A stretch of 64,000 nt of DNA from Ruminococcus sp. AF46-10NS (GCF_003474435.1 NZ_QRNF01000015.1:20921-84920), one strand, 5' to 3'. Positions 43,017 through 52,893 are shown, counted from the stretch's first letter. Notes: a model not told the origin generated them from the letters alone. A program made the numbers and translations.

Positions 43017-44372
43017 TCAGATCCTGATTTTTTTGAAACTGACAGCAAAGAATAAAACTTCCGCAAGTCCTGTAATTCCCCATGAGAAGATATACAGAAG
43101 ATACAGTGCCGAAATCGTCTGGAAATGTGCAAATACTGTGTAGATCCAGATAATACGGAATACGCAGGAACCAAGGATAACAATGATGGTTGGCGGAATA
43201 CTTTTTCCGATACCGCGGGAAGCTGCGATGCTGCAATCCATAAAACAGCTGAAAGCATAGCAGAATCCCATGATGTGGATTCTCTGCATGCCGGCATCAA
43301 TAACAGCTGGATCCGTGGCGAATAACGAGAGAAACTGCGGACCAAATATAAGGAGCAGTCCACCAAGGATCGCGCCGGAGATGAAGGCATATGTAAGACT
43401 GACACCGTAGGATTTCAGCATTCGTTTCTTGTTCCCTGCGCCCCAGTTCTGTCCGATAAAGCTTGCACATGCAGTATAAAAAGAAAACATGACATTGTAT
43501 ATCAGTGAATCTGCATTTGCGGCAGCTGCATTTCCGGAAACCATTACTGCGTCAAAAGAGTTGACGCCTGTCTGTACGAACAGATTCGCAATGGCAAAAA
43601 TTCCGTTCTGCAGACCTGTGGGAATACCAAGGAGCAGTACTGCTTTGCAGGCGTTCGGGTGGAGACGAAGTTTACGCATAGATACCTGACATTCGTCTTT
43701 TCTCCGGAAAAGATGAATCATTACCAGAGATGCAGATACATACAAAGAGACCGCACTGGCTGTTGCAACACCTGCGGCTGCCATGTGACAGACGATAACG
43801 AAAAACAGGTTCAGAAGAACGTTGATCACACCTGCTATGGAGAGGTAGATCAGCGGCCGTTTCGTATCGCCACGTGCACTTAAAACACCGTTGCCAAAAT
43901 TGTATACAGCCATGGCTGGCATACCCAGAGCGTAAATCTTCATATATAAAATAGCCTGGTCGATCAGCTCCGGTTTTGTGTTCATCATGGTCAGCATCTG
44001 CCCGGAAAAAAGCAGACAGATAGCGCATACAAGAAGACCTGCAATGGTGCACAGAAGAAGAGCGGTATGGATCGTTTCTTCTGTCCCTTTCTTATTTCCG
44101 GCTCCCAGCTCATGGGCTACACGGACGTTAACGCCGGCACCCATGCCGATCAGTACACCCGTAAACAAGGTGACCAGCAGTGTTGTGGAACCGACGGAAC
44201 CCAGAGCCATGTAATCTGCAAAACGTCCCACGACCGCAACATCGCTTAAGTTAAAAAGAACCTCCAGGACCTGAGACCCCATAAGGGGAAGGCTGAAGAG
44301 GAGTATATTTTTCCAGAGAGAGCCAGTGGTCATTTCAATGGAATGAGATTTCTTTTTTTCGTTTTCACACAT
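43017..44372 (-). CDS. MATE-family efflux transporter
   Basis: 451 residues, twelve predicted membrane helices in two halves. Strings: MTTGSLWKNILLFSLPLMGS, FNLSDVAVVGRFADYMALGS, GVLIGMGAGVNVRVAHELGA, and in the second half YTACASFIGQNWGAGNKKRM. Expected to expel drugs or cationic metabolites. Divergence from the MATE protein at 23872 is large, so this is not a recent duplication. AGGT precedes the ATG at 44372; a start four codons earlier is possible. Follows sstT upstream promoter region but is a separate unit. Confidence 0.92.
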   Translation of the reverse strand: MCENEKKKSHSIEMTTGSLWKNILLFSLPLMGSQVLEVLFNLSDVAVVGRFADYMALGSVGSTTLLVTLFTGVLIGMGAGVNVRVAHELGAGNKKGTEETIHTALLLCTIAGLLVCAICLLFSGQMLTMMNTKPELIDQAILYMKIYALGMPAMAVYNFGNGVLSARGDTKRPLIYLSIAGVINVLLNLFFVIVCHMAAAGVATASAVSLYVSASLVMIHLFRRKDECQVSMRKLRLHPNACKAVLLLGIPTGLQNGIFAIANLFVQTGVNSFDAVMVSGNAAAANADSLIYNVMFSFYTACASFIGQNWGAGNKKRMLKSYGVSLTYAFISGAILGGLLLIFGPQFLSLFATDPAVIDAGMQRIHIMGFCYAFSCFMDCSIAASRGIGKSIPPTIIVILGSCVFRIIWIYTVFAHFQTISALYLLYIFSWGITGLAEVLFFAVSFKKIRI

Positions 44373-44515
44373 AATTGACCTCATAAAAATTTATAAAAAT
44401 TCCTTCATCCAAATTATACAATACTCTGTTGAAAAAGGTTTGTAAAGAGAGGGATTGATATGCTTGGTATTATATTTTGCCATAGGATGGAAAAGAGGAG
44501 TTTTGTATGGAAAAG

Positions 44516-44550
44516 AACCACCTCCCTGGATAAGGGGAAGTGGTTTTTTT
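44516..44550. terminator. Terminator hairpin next to a gene relic
   Basis: Stem AACCACCTCCC / GGGGAAGTGGTT (imperfect) with seven T residues on the + side; lies at the 3' side of the minus-strand relic at 44558-44857. Confidence 0.65.
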
Positions 44551-44557
44551 GAGATCA

Positions 44558-44857
44558 TTAATAGATGTATTCGGACATATAAGGATTGATCCACGTATAC
44601 CGGCCGTTTACGTAAACTTTATAATAAGGTGCATAATAATAACCAGATACTTTTTTCAGATATACCTGGGTAATTTTAAGTTTCTGATTTCGGCGGATCT
44701 GATCGGCCTTAATGTTTTTCTCTACGATCTTAAGACGGTCAGCCTTGCCATCGCCGGTGATGTCGGTTTTGTAAGTTTTGTTAAATTTCAGGCTGACCAG
44801 GCGGGCCTTGGCGTAGGTATAGGGGAACTGCAGGGAAAGGATTTCCGGTTACTGACT
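44558..44857 (-). pseudogene. C-terminal relic of an unrecognised (possibly secreted) protein
   Basis: About 99 codons on the minus strand with no start codon: FPYTYAKARLVSLKFNKTYK, TDITGDGKADRLKIVEKNIK, then VSGYYYAPYYKVYVNGRYTW and INPYMSEYIY. The TDITGDGKAD segment is a calcium-type loop as in dockerin/FG-GAP-like repeats of extracellular proteins. A stop closes the frame at the 5' side and I find no continuation upstream. The + strand frame over the same bases is a shadow. The 150 bases between this relic and the next gene show nothing recognisable. Confidence 0.5.
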
Positions 44858-45006
44858 GAATAGTGATCAGAAATACAGAACATACAGTAAATATTTGGGT
44901 TTCGGGTAAATTAAGCTTGACATATCATGTGCCACAGCTTACTCTTTTGAGAGATATTGAGTTTTAAATTAATGAAAATGTTGCTTGGAAAAGGGGAAAA
45001 ATACAC

Positions 45007-46094
45007 ATGAAAAACTGGGAGAATGTACGTCTGGTACCGGAGTTTAATGAGCAGGGGGTTGCCTGTTATCGTCTTGATGGCGGAGATTATGTAAATGAAT
45101 ATTATATTACTTCAGAGGCAGAGACAAGAAAGCTTCTGAATACCCCGGAAGTTGTAGGATATGAGGTTTATAACTGCCTGATCCCGTCTACCTGTCAGAT
45201 GCTTTACTATCTGAAAGAACAGAAAAAAGTTACGACTGCCAATATCCTTTCTATTTTAAGAGGCGCACTGAATTATCCGCTTGAGGAGGCCTGCTATAAA
45301 GAGCATATCCGTGTTCATGATATCAGCTTTCTTTCCAGTGAACGTGTTTTTGCGGAAGATGAAATGACCGGGCTTGAGATCAAGTACAGTAAACTGACTA
45401 TGGTTCCGGACAGCACACTGATGATCGGAGATATTATCGCAAGTGGTGAGACTTTGATTCACTGCCTGCGTTATGTGACGGATTTTTACAGAGAGCGTGG
45501 GACAAAACTTCGTAATATTATCATCTTTACAATTGGTGGAACCAAGGGTATTGATATCCTTGAGAACCTGACGAAAGAGATCCGTGAGTTCTGGCCGGAA
45601 TTTGAAGGCTTTATCACGGTATTTTATGAGGCATTTTTGCCACTTATGAGGATAAAGGTGTTTCCGGAATCAACCTTCCGGATGTGGATTTCTATTGGAA
45701 AGGCGGCATCGTTGCACCGGAGTTCAGAAGAGAGACACTTTCCATGTGTAGCCCGCTTTTTGAGAAATGTATCATTTACGATGGCGGTGCAAGACGATAT
45801 GAGATCCATGAGCACGTAGAAGAAGTCCTGGAATTCTGGGAGAGAATCCTGGAGCGTGCGGACAAGATCGACTTTAAGGAGCTCCTTGATGAAAAACTCG
45901 GCTACCCGACTCCGATCAGTTACGAAGACTGGCTGGCTCACAATCACTACCAGGAAATTCGTCCCGCTGACACCAAATGGCTCTATCGCCAGGAACAGGG
46001 ATATATCGAGAGCATGAAGAACATCACACTGAAAGAACTCGCAGAGCAGAGGATTGGGGAGTTCCGAAGTGCACTGAGGAAATACATTCTGTAA
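45007..46094 (+). pseudogene. Phosphoribosyltransferase-like protein, frameshifted
   Basis: The first frame (45007 on) gives about 210 residues, MKNWENVRLVPEFNEQGVAC onward, with ILSILRGALNYPLEEA and the PRPP-loop-like MVPDSTLMIGDIIASGETLI of type I phosphoribosyltransferases. The second frame carries the rest: VDFYWKGGIVAPEFRRETLS ... RIGEFRSALRKYIL to 46094. The join is at the T5 run 45634-45638; one extra T gives AFFATYEDKGVSG and a full protein of about 362 residues. No known PRTase of this length is recognised, so substrate is open. Isolated gene; no operon partners. Confidence 0.72.
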
Positions 46095-46397
46095 CAGTTC
46101 AGAGCAAAGCGAACGGTTCCTGGACTTGCCGTGAACGTACGGAGTGAGCAGTAACATAAACTGAAATGCTGAACCGGATAATATGGATTGTACATTGATT
46201 TCGGTATGAACAATGACTATAATAAATGATAGCAATGAGACAGTATTTTCAGAAATATTGTGTTCATGACCAGGCAAAAAACAAAATGGAAATGGCCGCT
46301 TTATTTGCTGGATGATGCTATGAAAATAGCGATACTTATTGAATTGCTGTAAGAACGAAAGACAGAAATACAGCAAACTAAGGAGGAACTTAACACA
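46095..46397. other. Intergenic region before the flavodiiron gene
   Basis: About 300 bases with no convincing ORF. Weak inverted segments near 46113-46130 (ACGGTTC / CCGTGAAC region) could end the upstream transcript. GGAGG at 46382-46386 serves the next gene. I see no riboswitch or clear promoter. Confidence 0.4.
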
Positions 46398-47555
46398 ATG
46401 AAAATCGGAAATGATATTTACTATGTAGGTGTAAATGACCATCAGGTAGATCTGTTCGAGGGACAGTATGTAGTGCCAAACGGAATGTCCTATAATTCCT
46501 ACGTGATCAAAGATGAGAAAATCGCAGTCATGGATACCGTAGATGCCAACTTCACAGAAGAGTGGCTTGGAAAAGTAGCAGAAGTTCTGGATGGCGCGAA
46601 ACCGGACTATCTTGTAGTTCAGCATATGGAGCCGGACCATGCCGCAAACATTGAGAACTTCATGAAAGCATATCCGGATACAACTGTTGTTGCCAACACA
46701 AAAACTTTCACCATGATGGAGAATTTCTTCCGTGGAATGGATCTGGAAGGAAAGAAACATATTGTAGCAAATGGTGACACCCTGACACTTGGAAAACATG
46801 TCCTTACTTTCGTATTTGCACCGATGGTTCACTGGCCGGAGGTTATGGTTACATATGACAGCACAGACAAGGTTCTGTTTTCAGCAGATGGCTTCGGCAA
46901 ATTCGGAGCTCTTGATGTAGAAGAGGACTGGGACTGCGAAGCACGCCGTTATTACATCGGAATCGTCGGAAAATATGGCCCGCAGGTACAGAAGCTTCTC
47001 AAAGCAGCAGCAACTCTGGATATCCAGACTATCTGCCCGCTCCACGGACCGGTCCTTACCGAGAATCTTGGACATTATCTGGAGAAATATGATATCTGGT
47101 CTTCTTATAAAGTAGAGAGTGAAGGTGTAATGATCGCCTACACATCTGTATACGGACATACAAAGAAAGCAGCAGAGCTTCTTGCACAGAAGCTGGAAGA
47201 AAAAGGCTGCCCGAAGGTTGTTGTCTGCGATCTTGCAAGAGAAGACATGGCAGAGGCAGTGGAGGACGCTTTCCGCTACGGCAAGCTGGTACTGGCCAGC
47301 ATTACATACAACGGAGAAGCATTCCCGTTTATGCGTACATTCATCGAGAACCTGACAGAACGTAATTACCAGAACCGCACCATCGGCCTCATTGAGAACG
47401 GAAGCTGGGCACCGACAGCAGCCAAAGTCATGAAAGGAATGTTCGAGAAGAGCAAAAATATCACATGGCTTGAGAACAATATAAAAATCATGTCCTCTCT
47501 CAGCGATGAGAATGTGGCAGAGATCGATGCAATGGCAGAGGAGCTCTGCAAGTAA
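46398..47555 (+). CDS. FprA-family A-type flavodiiron protein
   Basis: Reduces O2 to water and/or NO to N2O, protecting anaerobes. 385 residues: metallo-beta-lactamase-like domain (residues 1-250) with diiron ligands in QHMEPDHAANIE, MVHWPEVM, SADGFG and LHGPV, then a flavodoxin domain (residues 255-385) binding FMN at AYTSVYGHTKKAAE. No C-terminal rubredoxin, so it is the simple class A form and needs an external rubredoxin or ferredoxin. GGAGG site 11 bases before the ATG. Followed by a large bidirectional terminator. Confidence 0.94.
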   Translation: MKIGNDIYYVGVNDHQVDLFEGQYVVPNGMSYNSYVIKDEKIAVMDTVDANFTEEWLGKVAEVLDGAKPDYLVVQHMEPDHAANIENFMKAYPDTTVVANTKTFTMMENFFRGMDLEGKKHIVANGDTLTLGKHVLTFVFAPMVHWPEVMVTYDSTDKVLFSADGFGKFGALDVEEDWDCEARRYYIGIVGKYGPQVQKLLKAAATLDIQTICPLHGPVLTENLGHYLEKYDIWSSYKVESEGVMIAYTSVYGHTKKAAELLAQKLEEKGCPKVVVCDLAREDMAEAVEDAFRYGKLVLASITYNGEAFPFMRTFIENLTERNYQNRTIGLIENGSWAPTAAKVMKGMFEKSKNITWLENNIKIMSSLSDENVAEIDAMAEELCK

Positions 47556-47602
47556 TTTCTGAATGTCAGAACAGCTTATAAAAAATAAAGATATAACATA
47601 AT

Positions 47603-47692
47603 AAAAAGACGTGGACCCGGATCGATATGTTCGTTCATTTACTGAGTTGTTAATGAAAGAAATATATCGATCCGTAAGGTCACGTCTTTTTT
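47603..47692. terminator. Large bidirectional terminator
   Basis: Outer stem AAAAAGACGTG / CACGTCTTTTTT, then GGATCGATAT / ATATCGATCC around a 30-base loop. Separates the converging flavodiiron and amylosucrase genes. Confidence 0.85.
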
Positions 47693-47708
47693 ATTTACCG
47701 AGCAACAG

Positions 47709-49544
47709 TTACATCCTCTTACACCACATAAATCCATAAGCCGGAAGCTCCACGTCCTTAAGCTCCAGAGTCTGGTCTGTGATCAGATCGCGGAAAGTTC
47801 CCTCCTCCTGCATCCAGGCAGTTTTTTCACTGTCACTGAAGTTGAAAATTCCGATAAAGCGATCATCTCCCTTCTGACGGAGGATACAGAGAATACTGTC
47901 ATCATGAACATCATATGTATACACATCACAGTCCTTATCAAAAACAGATTCCTGACGGCGGATCTGTTCCATGCGGTTCAGAGTCTGGAAAATCTGTCCC
48001 TCAACGGAGGTTTTTGATTTTCTATTTCCGGCAAGCTCCCACTGGAAAGCACCACGGTGGATATAGCGGGAATCAGCAGCCTTATCCGGATCCTCTTTAT
48101 AGGAATAATCATTGAGGCGGCCAATTTCATCGGAGCTGTAAAGCATCGGGATTCCGGACTGGGTAAGCATATATGCGTGAAGCATCAGATCCTCACGGAT
48201 ACCTCTTTTCAGTTTCTCGTCATCTTTTTCAAAAAGAGCAGCCTCGATTCCGCACATGGAAGCAGTGGTTCCGCAGAAGCGGGCATCCTGAGTTACCGGG
48301 TCATCATTATAGAGCTCTCCGCGGCTGTCGCTTCCCGGATGCTTTCCTGTAAAGAAATCATTCAGGTAACGCTTATGGGATGGCTCATCCATGTCCCATT
48401 CTTTCAGGGTGGCGAAATCAAGTCCCCAGCCGATATCGTCATGGCAGCGGAGATAATTCAGGAAGGTGTACTGCTTCGGAAGGCTGTTTACAATATCCAT
48501 CTGTTTTTTCAGAAGGCGGATATCACGAGTGGCAATGCTGTTCCAGGTTGTAGCCATAGTGGTTACGTTGTAAAGCATATGGCACTCAGGCTTTTCTACA
48601 GTTCCGAAATAAGGAACAACCTTCTCCGGCTCCATAACGACCTCACCAAGAAGTACAACACTTGGGCAGACAATCTCGGCGATCATACGCATCATACGGA
48701 CGATGGTGTGAACCTGTTTCAGGTTACGGCATGGAGTTCCCAGTTCCTTCCAGATATACGGAACCGCATCAATACGGATGACATCCATTCCCTGGTTTGC
48801 AAGGAAGAGGAAGTTGTACATCATCTCATTGAAAACACGTGGATTGCAATAGTTCAGATCCCACTGATATGGATAAAAGGTAGTCATGACATAATGACCG
48901 ATATCCGGAAGCCAGGTAAAGTTTCCAGGAGCAGTGGTTGGGAATACCTGTGGTACGGTTTTTTCGTACTCGTCCGGGATCTCGCGGTTATTGTAGAAGA
49001 AGTAGCGGCTCATATATTCGCCGTCACCCTGGCGTGCTTTTTTGGCCCACTCATGATCCTCGGAGGTGTGGTTCATAACAAAATCCATACACAGGTTCAT
49101 TCCGTTTTTATGGCATTTGTCAGCAAGAGCGGCAAGATCCTCCATGGTACCAAGATCCGGGCGGACTTTGCGGAAGTCGGCTACTGCGTAACCACCGTCG
49201 GAACGGCCCTTCGGGGTATCCAGGAACGGCATCAGATGCAGACAGTTTACATTACACTCCTTAAGATATGGAAGCTTGGCAGAAACTCCCTTGATGTTGC
49301 CGGCAAAATTGTCAATGTAGAGCATCATGCCCAGCATATCCTTCTGGCGGAACCAGTCCGGATTATTTTCTCTTTCGAGGTCGCGGTTTTTGAGAGCACG
49401 GCGGCGTGCTGTAAAATACTGGTACATCTGGTCGCAGAGCTCTGCAAACATGTCATCATTGTGATAAAGCTCTGTGTACAGCCAGCGAAGCTCGTCGTGA
49501 TGATGGTTTAAACGTTTCTGAAAAATTTCCTGATCTTTTTTCAT
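47709..49544 (-). CDS. GH13 amylosucrase-like enzyme
   Basis: About 611 residues, cytosolic. GH13 conserved regions in order: MDFVMNHTS, DVIRIDAVPYIW (nucleophile Asp), LLGEVVMEPE (acid/base Glu), RCHDDIGW (transition-state Asp). The N-terminal helical domain (RLNHHHDELRWLYTELYHND) and DWFRQKDMLGMMLYIDNFAG match GH13_4 amylosucrases, which split sucrose and build alpha-1,4-glucan; sucrose hydrolase is the alternative. AGGGAGG directly before the ATG at 49544 argues for that start over the in-frame one at 49622. Next to a sucrose/fructan regulator and importer on the other side. Confidence 0.88.
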   Translation of the reverse strand: MKKDQEIFQKRLNHHHDELRWLYTELYHNDDMFAELCDQMYQYFTARRRALKNRDLERENNPDWFRQKDMLGMMLYIDNFAGNIKGVSAKLPYLKECNVNCLHLMPFLDTPKGRSDGGYAVADFRKVRPDLGTMEDLAALADKCHKNGMNLCMDFVMNHTSEDHEWAKKARQGDGEYMSRYFFYNNREIPDEYEKTVPQVFPTTAPGNFTWLPDIGHYVMTTFYPYQWDLNYCNPRVFNEMMYNFLFLANQGMDVIRIDAVPYIWKELGTPCRNLKQVHTIVRMMRMIAEIVCPSVVLLGEVVMEPEKVVPYFGTVEKPECHMLYNVTTMATTWNSIATRDIRLLKKQMDIVNSLPKQYTFLNYLRCHDDIGWGLDFATLKEWDMDEPSHKRYLNDFFTGKHPGSDSRGELYNDDPVTQDARFCGTTASMCGIEAALFEKDDEKLKRGIREDLMLHAYMLTQSGIPMLYSSDEIGRLNDYSYKEDPDKAADSRYIHRGAFQWELAGNRKSKTSVEGQIFQTLNRMEQIRRQESVFDKDCDVYTYDVHDDSILCILRQKGDDRFIGIFNFSDSEKTAWMQEEGTFRDLITDQTLELKDVELPAYGFMWCKRM

Positions 49545-49705
49545 GATTTCCTCCCTGAATAGATATTTATAGATGTCGGGAAACCTGTCAAATATTTCCC
49601 GGCGGTAATGGTTATCTGACATTTTTCCACAGAATTATAGCATGAAGTTTCCGGTACATGAATATACGGGTTGTTATGGAATATGGAAAAATGTTGTAAG
49701 TATTT

Positions 49706-50734
49706 TCAGTCTCCTGTTGTCTGGCGTCGTATCAGAACAGGAGTGATCTTTTTGTGAATCGGTTTTTGAAGCGGTGCCGGTTTTCTTTTCTTCATTTCGT
49801 TCATCTGTTCCACAAGCAGTTCCATGGTAGTCTGTGCGATCACATCAATCTGCTGTCCAACAGTAGTGATCGGAATGATGGACTCCGCAGCAATGGGTGA
49901 ATTATCGAATCCGATGATTTGATATTCATCCGGCAGACAGTTATATTTCTGGAAGATCAGATTGAGAAATATATTCGCGTAAGTATCATTGGATAAAAAT
50001 ATGCCTTTTTTCTGACCGGAATATTTACTGTCAATATCCTGAAAGATCACACGCATCTGTTCAAGAAGCTCCTGATAGGAATCACCGGAAACATTAAGGT
50101 TCAGTTCATAAGGAACATGATGTTCCCGGCATGTTTCCTCAAAGGCACGGATACGGTCATAAGCCGGAATATTCTCAGGTACATGGACATTGATGTGGAT
50201 CAGTACATCACACTGATTACGTATCAGCAGAGAAGTAGCTTGCATGCCGCCCATGTAATTGTCTGTTGTAACGCTGCATATATGTTCTGCTTCACGTTCA
50301 ATGGCGATCACAGGAATATTATAGGAAGCCAGTTTTTCGGAGGAAAGAGTATGGCTGAGAATAATAAGTCCTTCAATCTTATAAGCCATCAGCTCGTCCA
50401 GATACTGCATTTCTTTCTCCGGGCCGCCATCACTGACAAAAACCAGAAATTTGTAATGATAATCGGAGTAACTTCGAAGAAGCTGTGTCAGCATTTCGGA
50501 ATAATAATGAAGATAAAGGTTCGGGACAATGATCCCTACAAATTCGCTTTTTCCATTGGCAAGAACCCTGGCAAGCTTGTTTTTTCTGTAGCCGAGCTCA
50601 TCAAGGGCTTTTGCAATCTTTTCCTGATTTTCCAGGGTCAGAGAATCCGGATGATTGAAATATCTGGAGATCGTGGTCTTGGAAAAACCAGTGTATTCTG
50701 CAATATCGGCAAATGTTACCTGTTTTTTAGCCAT
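49706..50734 (-). CDS. LacI-family regulator of the sucrose/fructan locus
   Basis: 342 residues. Helix-turn-helix KQVTFADIAEYTGFSKTTIS, RYFNHPDSLTLENQEKIAKA, hinge RKNKLARVLANGKSEFVGII, then the sensor domain (YMGGMQATSLLIRN, GIFLSNDTYANIFLNLIFQK, IIGFDNSPIAAESIIPITTV). Divergent from the permease operon, with GTTACCGGTAAC-type palindromes in the shared control region that it very likely binds. The long upstream extension to 50851 is dismissed: GGAG precedes the ATG at 50734 and the HTH begins there. Confidence 0.94.
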   Translation of the reverse strand: MAKKQVTFADIAEYTGFSKTTISRYFNHPDSLTLENQEKIAKALDELGYRKNKLARVLANGKSEFVGIIVPNLYLHYYSEMLTQLLRSYSDYHYKFLVFVSDGGPEKEMQYLDELMAYKIEGLIILSHTLSSEKLASYNIPVIAIEREAEHICSVTTDNYMGGMQATSLLIRNQCDVLIHINVHVPENIPAYDRIRAFEETCREHHVPYELNLNVSGDSYQELLEQMRVIFQDIDSKYSGQKKGIFLSNDTYANIFLNLIFQKYNCLPDEYQIIGFDNSPIAAESIIPITTVGQQIDVIAQTTMELLVEQMNEMKKRKPAPLQKPIHKKITPVLIRRQTTGD

Positions 50735-50887
50735 AAAAAAATAGTCTCCTTTTAATAGCAGAAAGTTATGATACGGAATGCAGATGTGATCATATAAGAG
50801 AAAGCTGCAGACCGTACAGGATGATTGGATTGATATAATTAAGTATAACAATACAGACGTTAAATAGCAATAAAAAAATAACCAGTT

Positions 50888-50903
50888 AAGTTACCGGTAA
50901 CTT
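50888..50903. promoter_or_regulatory. LacI-type operator 1
   Basis: Perfect 16-base palindrome AAGTTACCGGTAACTT between the regulator gene and the permease promoter. Confidence 0.85.
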
Positions 50904-50928
50904 TTCTTAAATAAATTAACAAAAAAGG

Positions 50929-50957
50929 TTGACAGAAGCTATGGCATATAGTAGTAT
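50929..50957 (+). promoter_or_regulatory. Promoter of the sugar-transport operon
   Basis: TTGACA (50929-50934), 17-base spacer, TAGTAT (50952-50957), flanked on both sides by operator palindromes. Confidence 0.8.
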
Positions 50958-50965
50958 CAAATTAT

Positions 50966-50991
50966 AAAGTAACCGGTTACTTTACCGGTTA
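50966..50991. promoter_or_regulatory. LacI-type operators 2 and 3
   Basis: Perfect 18-base palindrome AAAGTAACCGGTTACTTT (50966-50983) just downstream of the promoter, overlapping an imperfect third site TTACCGGTTA (50982-50991). With operator 1 this gives sites 78 bases apart, suited to looping or road-block repression. Confidence 0.85.
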
Positions 50992-51030
50992 CTAAATAAG
51001 AACGAAAGAACAAAAAGGGAGGAAAAGAGA

Positions 51031-51969
51031 ATGAAAAAAGGTTCTGCGAAAGCTGTCCCGGCAGGAAAAAGAACTGCTGCAGAAAAGCTTCAATATGTGA
51101 AAAAGAACTGGCAGCTGTATGTGTTTTTTCTGTTGCCAGCACTTCTTCTGACGATCATCTTCAAATACGTGCCCATGGGTGGTGTACTGATCGCTTTTGA
51201 GGACTACAATGTTATTGATGGTGTATTTGGAAGCAAATGGGTAGGACTGGAATACTTCCGGAGATTTCTGGCATCACCGGACTTTATGAATTATCTTGTG
51301 AATACTCTGAAACTGAGTATTTACGGACTGCTGTGGGGATTTCCGATTCCGATCATCCTGGCACTTCTTCTGAATCAGATCCGGAGAGCCGGGATCAAGA
51401 AAAAGATCCAGCTTCTGATCTATGCACCGAATTTTATTTCAGTTATCGTACTTTGCGGTATGGTTCGTATGTTTCTTTCACCAGTAGGTCCGCTGAATAA
51501 ACTGATCGGTTCTGATGCTAACTGGATGACTATGCCGTCGGCGTTCCGTACGATTTACATAGCCAGCGGAATCTGGCAGACAGCCGGATGGGCGTCCATT
51601 ATGTATACAGCAGCACTTGCCAATGCAAGTAAGGATCTGGAAGAGGCAGCAGTGGTGGATGGAGCGAATATCCTGCAGCAGATCTGGTATGTACAGCTTC
51701 CGGCTATTAAAAATATCATTGTGATCCAGTTTATTCTTCAGGCCGGAAATATTATGAGCATTGGTTTTGAAAAAGCATATGCACTGCAGACAGATATGAA
51801 CCTCCCTGCGTCTGAGATTCTTTCTACTTATGTATACAGAATCGGTCTTCTGAATGGCGACTATGGATATTCTACAGCAGTGGGACTGTTTAATTCAGTG
51901 ATCAATGTAATTCTTTTGATTTTTGTAAACTGGGTAGTCAAGAAACTGAATGACGGAGAAGGATTATAG
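51031..51969 (+). CDS. LplB/YtcP-type carbohydrate ABC permease 1
   Basis: 312 residues, six predicted helices. After a basic N-terminus comes YVFFLLPALLLTIIFKYVPM; the EAA loop is DLEEAAVVDGANILQQIWYV. GGVLIAFEDYNVIDGVFGSK and FGSKWVGLEYF mark the LplB (CUT1-like) type. First gene of the operon under LacI control; works with the next permease and the long lipoprotein. No ATPase gene is in the operon, so a shared ATPase such as MsmK elsewhere in the genome is assumed. Confidence 0.92.
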   Translation: MKKGSAKAVPAGKRTAAEKLQYVKKNWQLYVFFLLPALLLTIIFKYVPMGGVLIAFEDYNVIDGVFGSKWVGLEYFRRFLASPDFMNYLVNTLKLSIYGLLWGFPIPIILALLLNQIRRAGIKKKIQLLIYAPNFISVIVLCGMVRMFLSPVGPLNKLIGSDANWMTMPSAFRTIYIASGIWQTAGWASIMYTAALANASKDLEEAAVVDGANILQQIWYVQLPAIKNIIVIQFILQAGNIMSIGFEKAYALQTDMNLPASEILSTYVYRIGLLNGDYGYSTAVGLFNSVINVILLIFVNWVVKKLNDGEGL

Positions 51970-51980
51970 GAGGTGCTGTT

Positions 51981-52877
51981 ATGGCAAAAGTAAAGAAAAA
52001 GAAATATTCGGCATCTGACAAGGCTATTTTAGGAATCGGATACGTGCTTCTGGGTGCATTTGTAATCTCCATTCTGGTTCCGCTTTTATATGTTGTGATC
52101 GCATCTTTTATGGATCCGAATGTGCTGAACAGCCAGGGAATCAGCTTTGATGTGCGGAAGTGGACGATCGATGCGTACCGCAGAGTTCTTGAAAATAATA
52201 TGATCTGGAGAGGTTTTGCAAACTCATTTTTTTATTCCCTGGTGTTTACCATTATTTCAGTTCTGGTAACTCTGCTGGCAGCATATCCAATGTCCAAGAA
52301 AGAATTTGTGGGAAGAAATTTCTTCAATGTTATTTTTCTCATTACCATGTTTTTCGGTGGAGGAATGATCCCGACTTTTATCCTGATCAATCAGCTGCAT
52401 CTGGTAAATACAATCTGGGCAATCCTGCTTCCGGGTGCGTTTAATGTCTGGAACATGATCCTTGCCAGAACCTATTATCAGTCTATCCCCAAGGAACTCA
52501 GAGAGGCATCTGCCATTGACGGTGCCACGGAAATCGAGCATTTTTTCAAGATCATGATGCCGGTATGCAAACCGATCATCGCAGTGCTTGCACTGTGGTC
52601 CTTTGTAGGAATGTGGAACAGTTATTTTGACGCTATGATTTATTTGAATGATGCGAAACTGCAGCCATTGCAGCTGGTACTTCGTTCCATCCTTGTACAG
52701 AATACACCGCAGCCCGGAATGATCGCAGATATCCAGAGTACTGCACAGATGGCAAAGGTAGCGGAACTTCTGAAATATGCTACGATCATTGTATCAAGTT
52801 TACCGCTTCTGATCATGTATCCATTCTTCCAGAAATATTTTGACCAGGGCATTATGGTTGGTTCTGTAAAAGGCTGA
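51981..52877 (+). CDS. YtcP/MalG-type carbohydrate ABC permease 2
   Basis: 298 residues, six helices; ILVPLLYVVIASFMDP, then the EAA loop ELREASAIDGATEIEHFFKI and the C-terminal PLLIMYPFFQKYFDQGIMVG SVKG typical of the YtcP group. Starts 11 bases after its partner, behind AGGAGG. Forms the sugar-conducting heterodimer. Confidence 0.92.
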   Translation: MAKVKKKKYSASDKAILGIGYVLLGAFVISILVPLLYVVIASFMDPNVLNSQGISFDVRKWTIDAYRRVLENNMIWRGFANSFFYSLVFTIISVLVTLLAAYPMSKKEFVGRNFFNVIFLITMFFGGGMIPTFILINQLHLVNTIWAILLPGAFNVWNMILARTYYQSIPKELREASAIDGATEIEHFFKIMMPVCKPIIAVLALWSFVGMWNSYFDAMIYLNDAKLQPLQLVLRSILVQNTPQPGMIADIQSTAQMAKVAELLKYATIIVSSLPLLIMYPFFQKYFDQGIMVGSVKG

Positions 52878-52893
52878 TGACAGGAGGTTGATA

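Noticed and set aside
44540..44863. 107-codon + frame next to the MATE gene
   Set aside because: The minus strand over the same bases gives a plausible protein tail (TDITGDGKAD); the + frame looks like its shadow.
45624..46832. 402-codon open frame on the minus strand across two + genes
   Set aside because: It spans the end of the PRTase-like gene, the intergenic region and the flavodiiron gene; composition is Cys/His/Phe-rich as expected for an antisense shadow.
48057..49511. 484-codon open frame on + opposite the amylosucrase gene
   Set aside because: Antisense shadow: the minus strand encodes all GH13 motifs, the + translation has no domain, ribosome site or family-like pattern.
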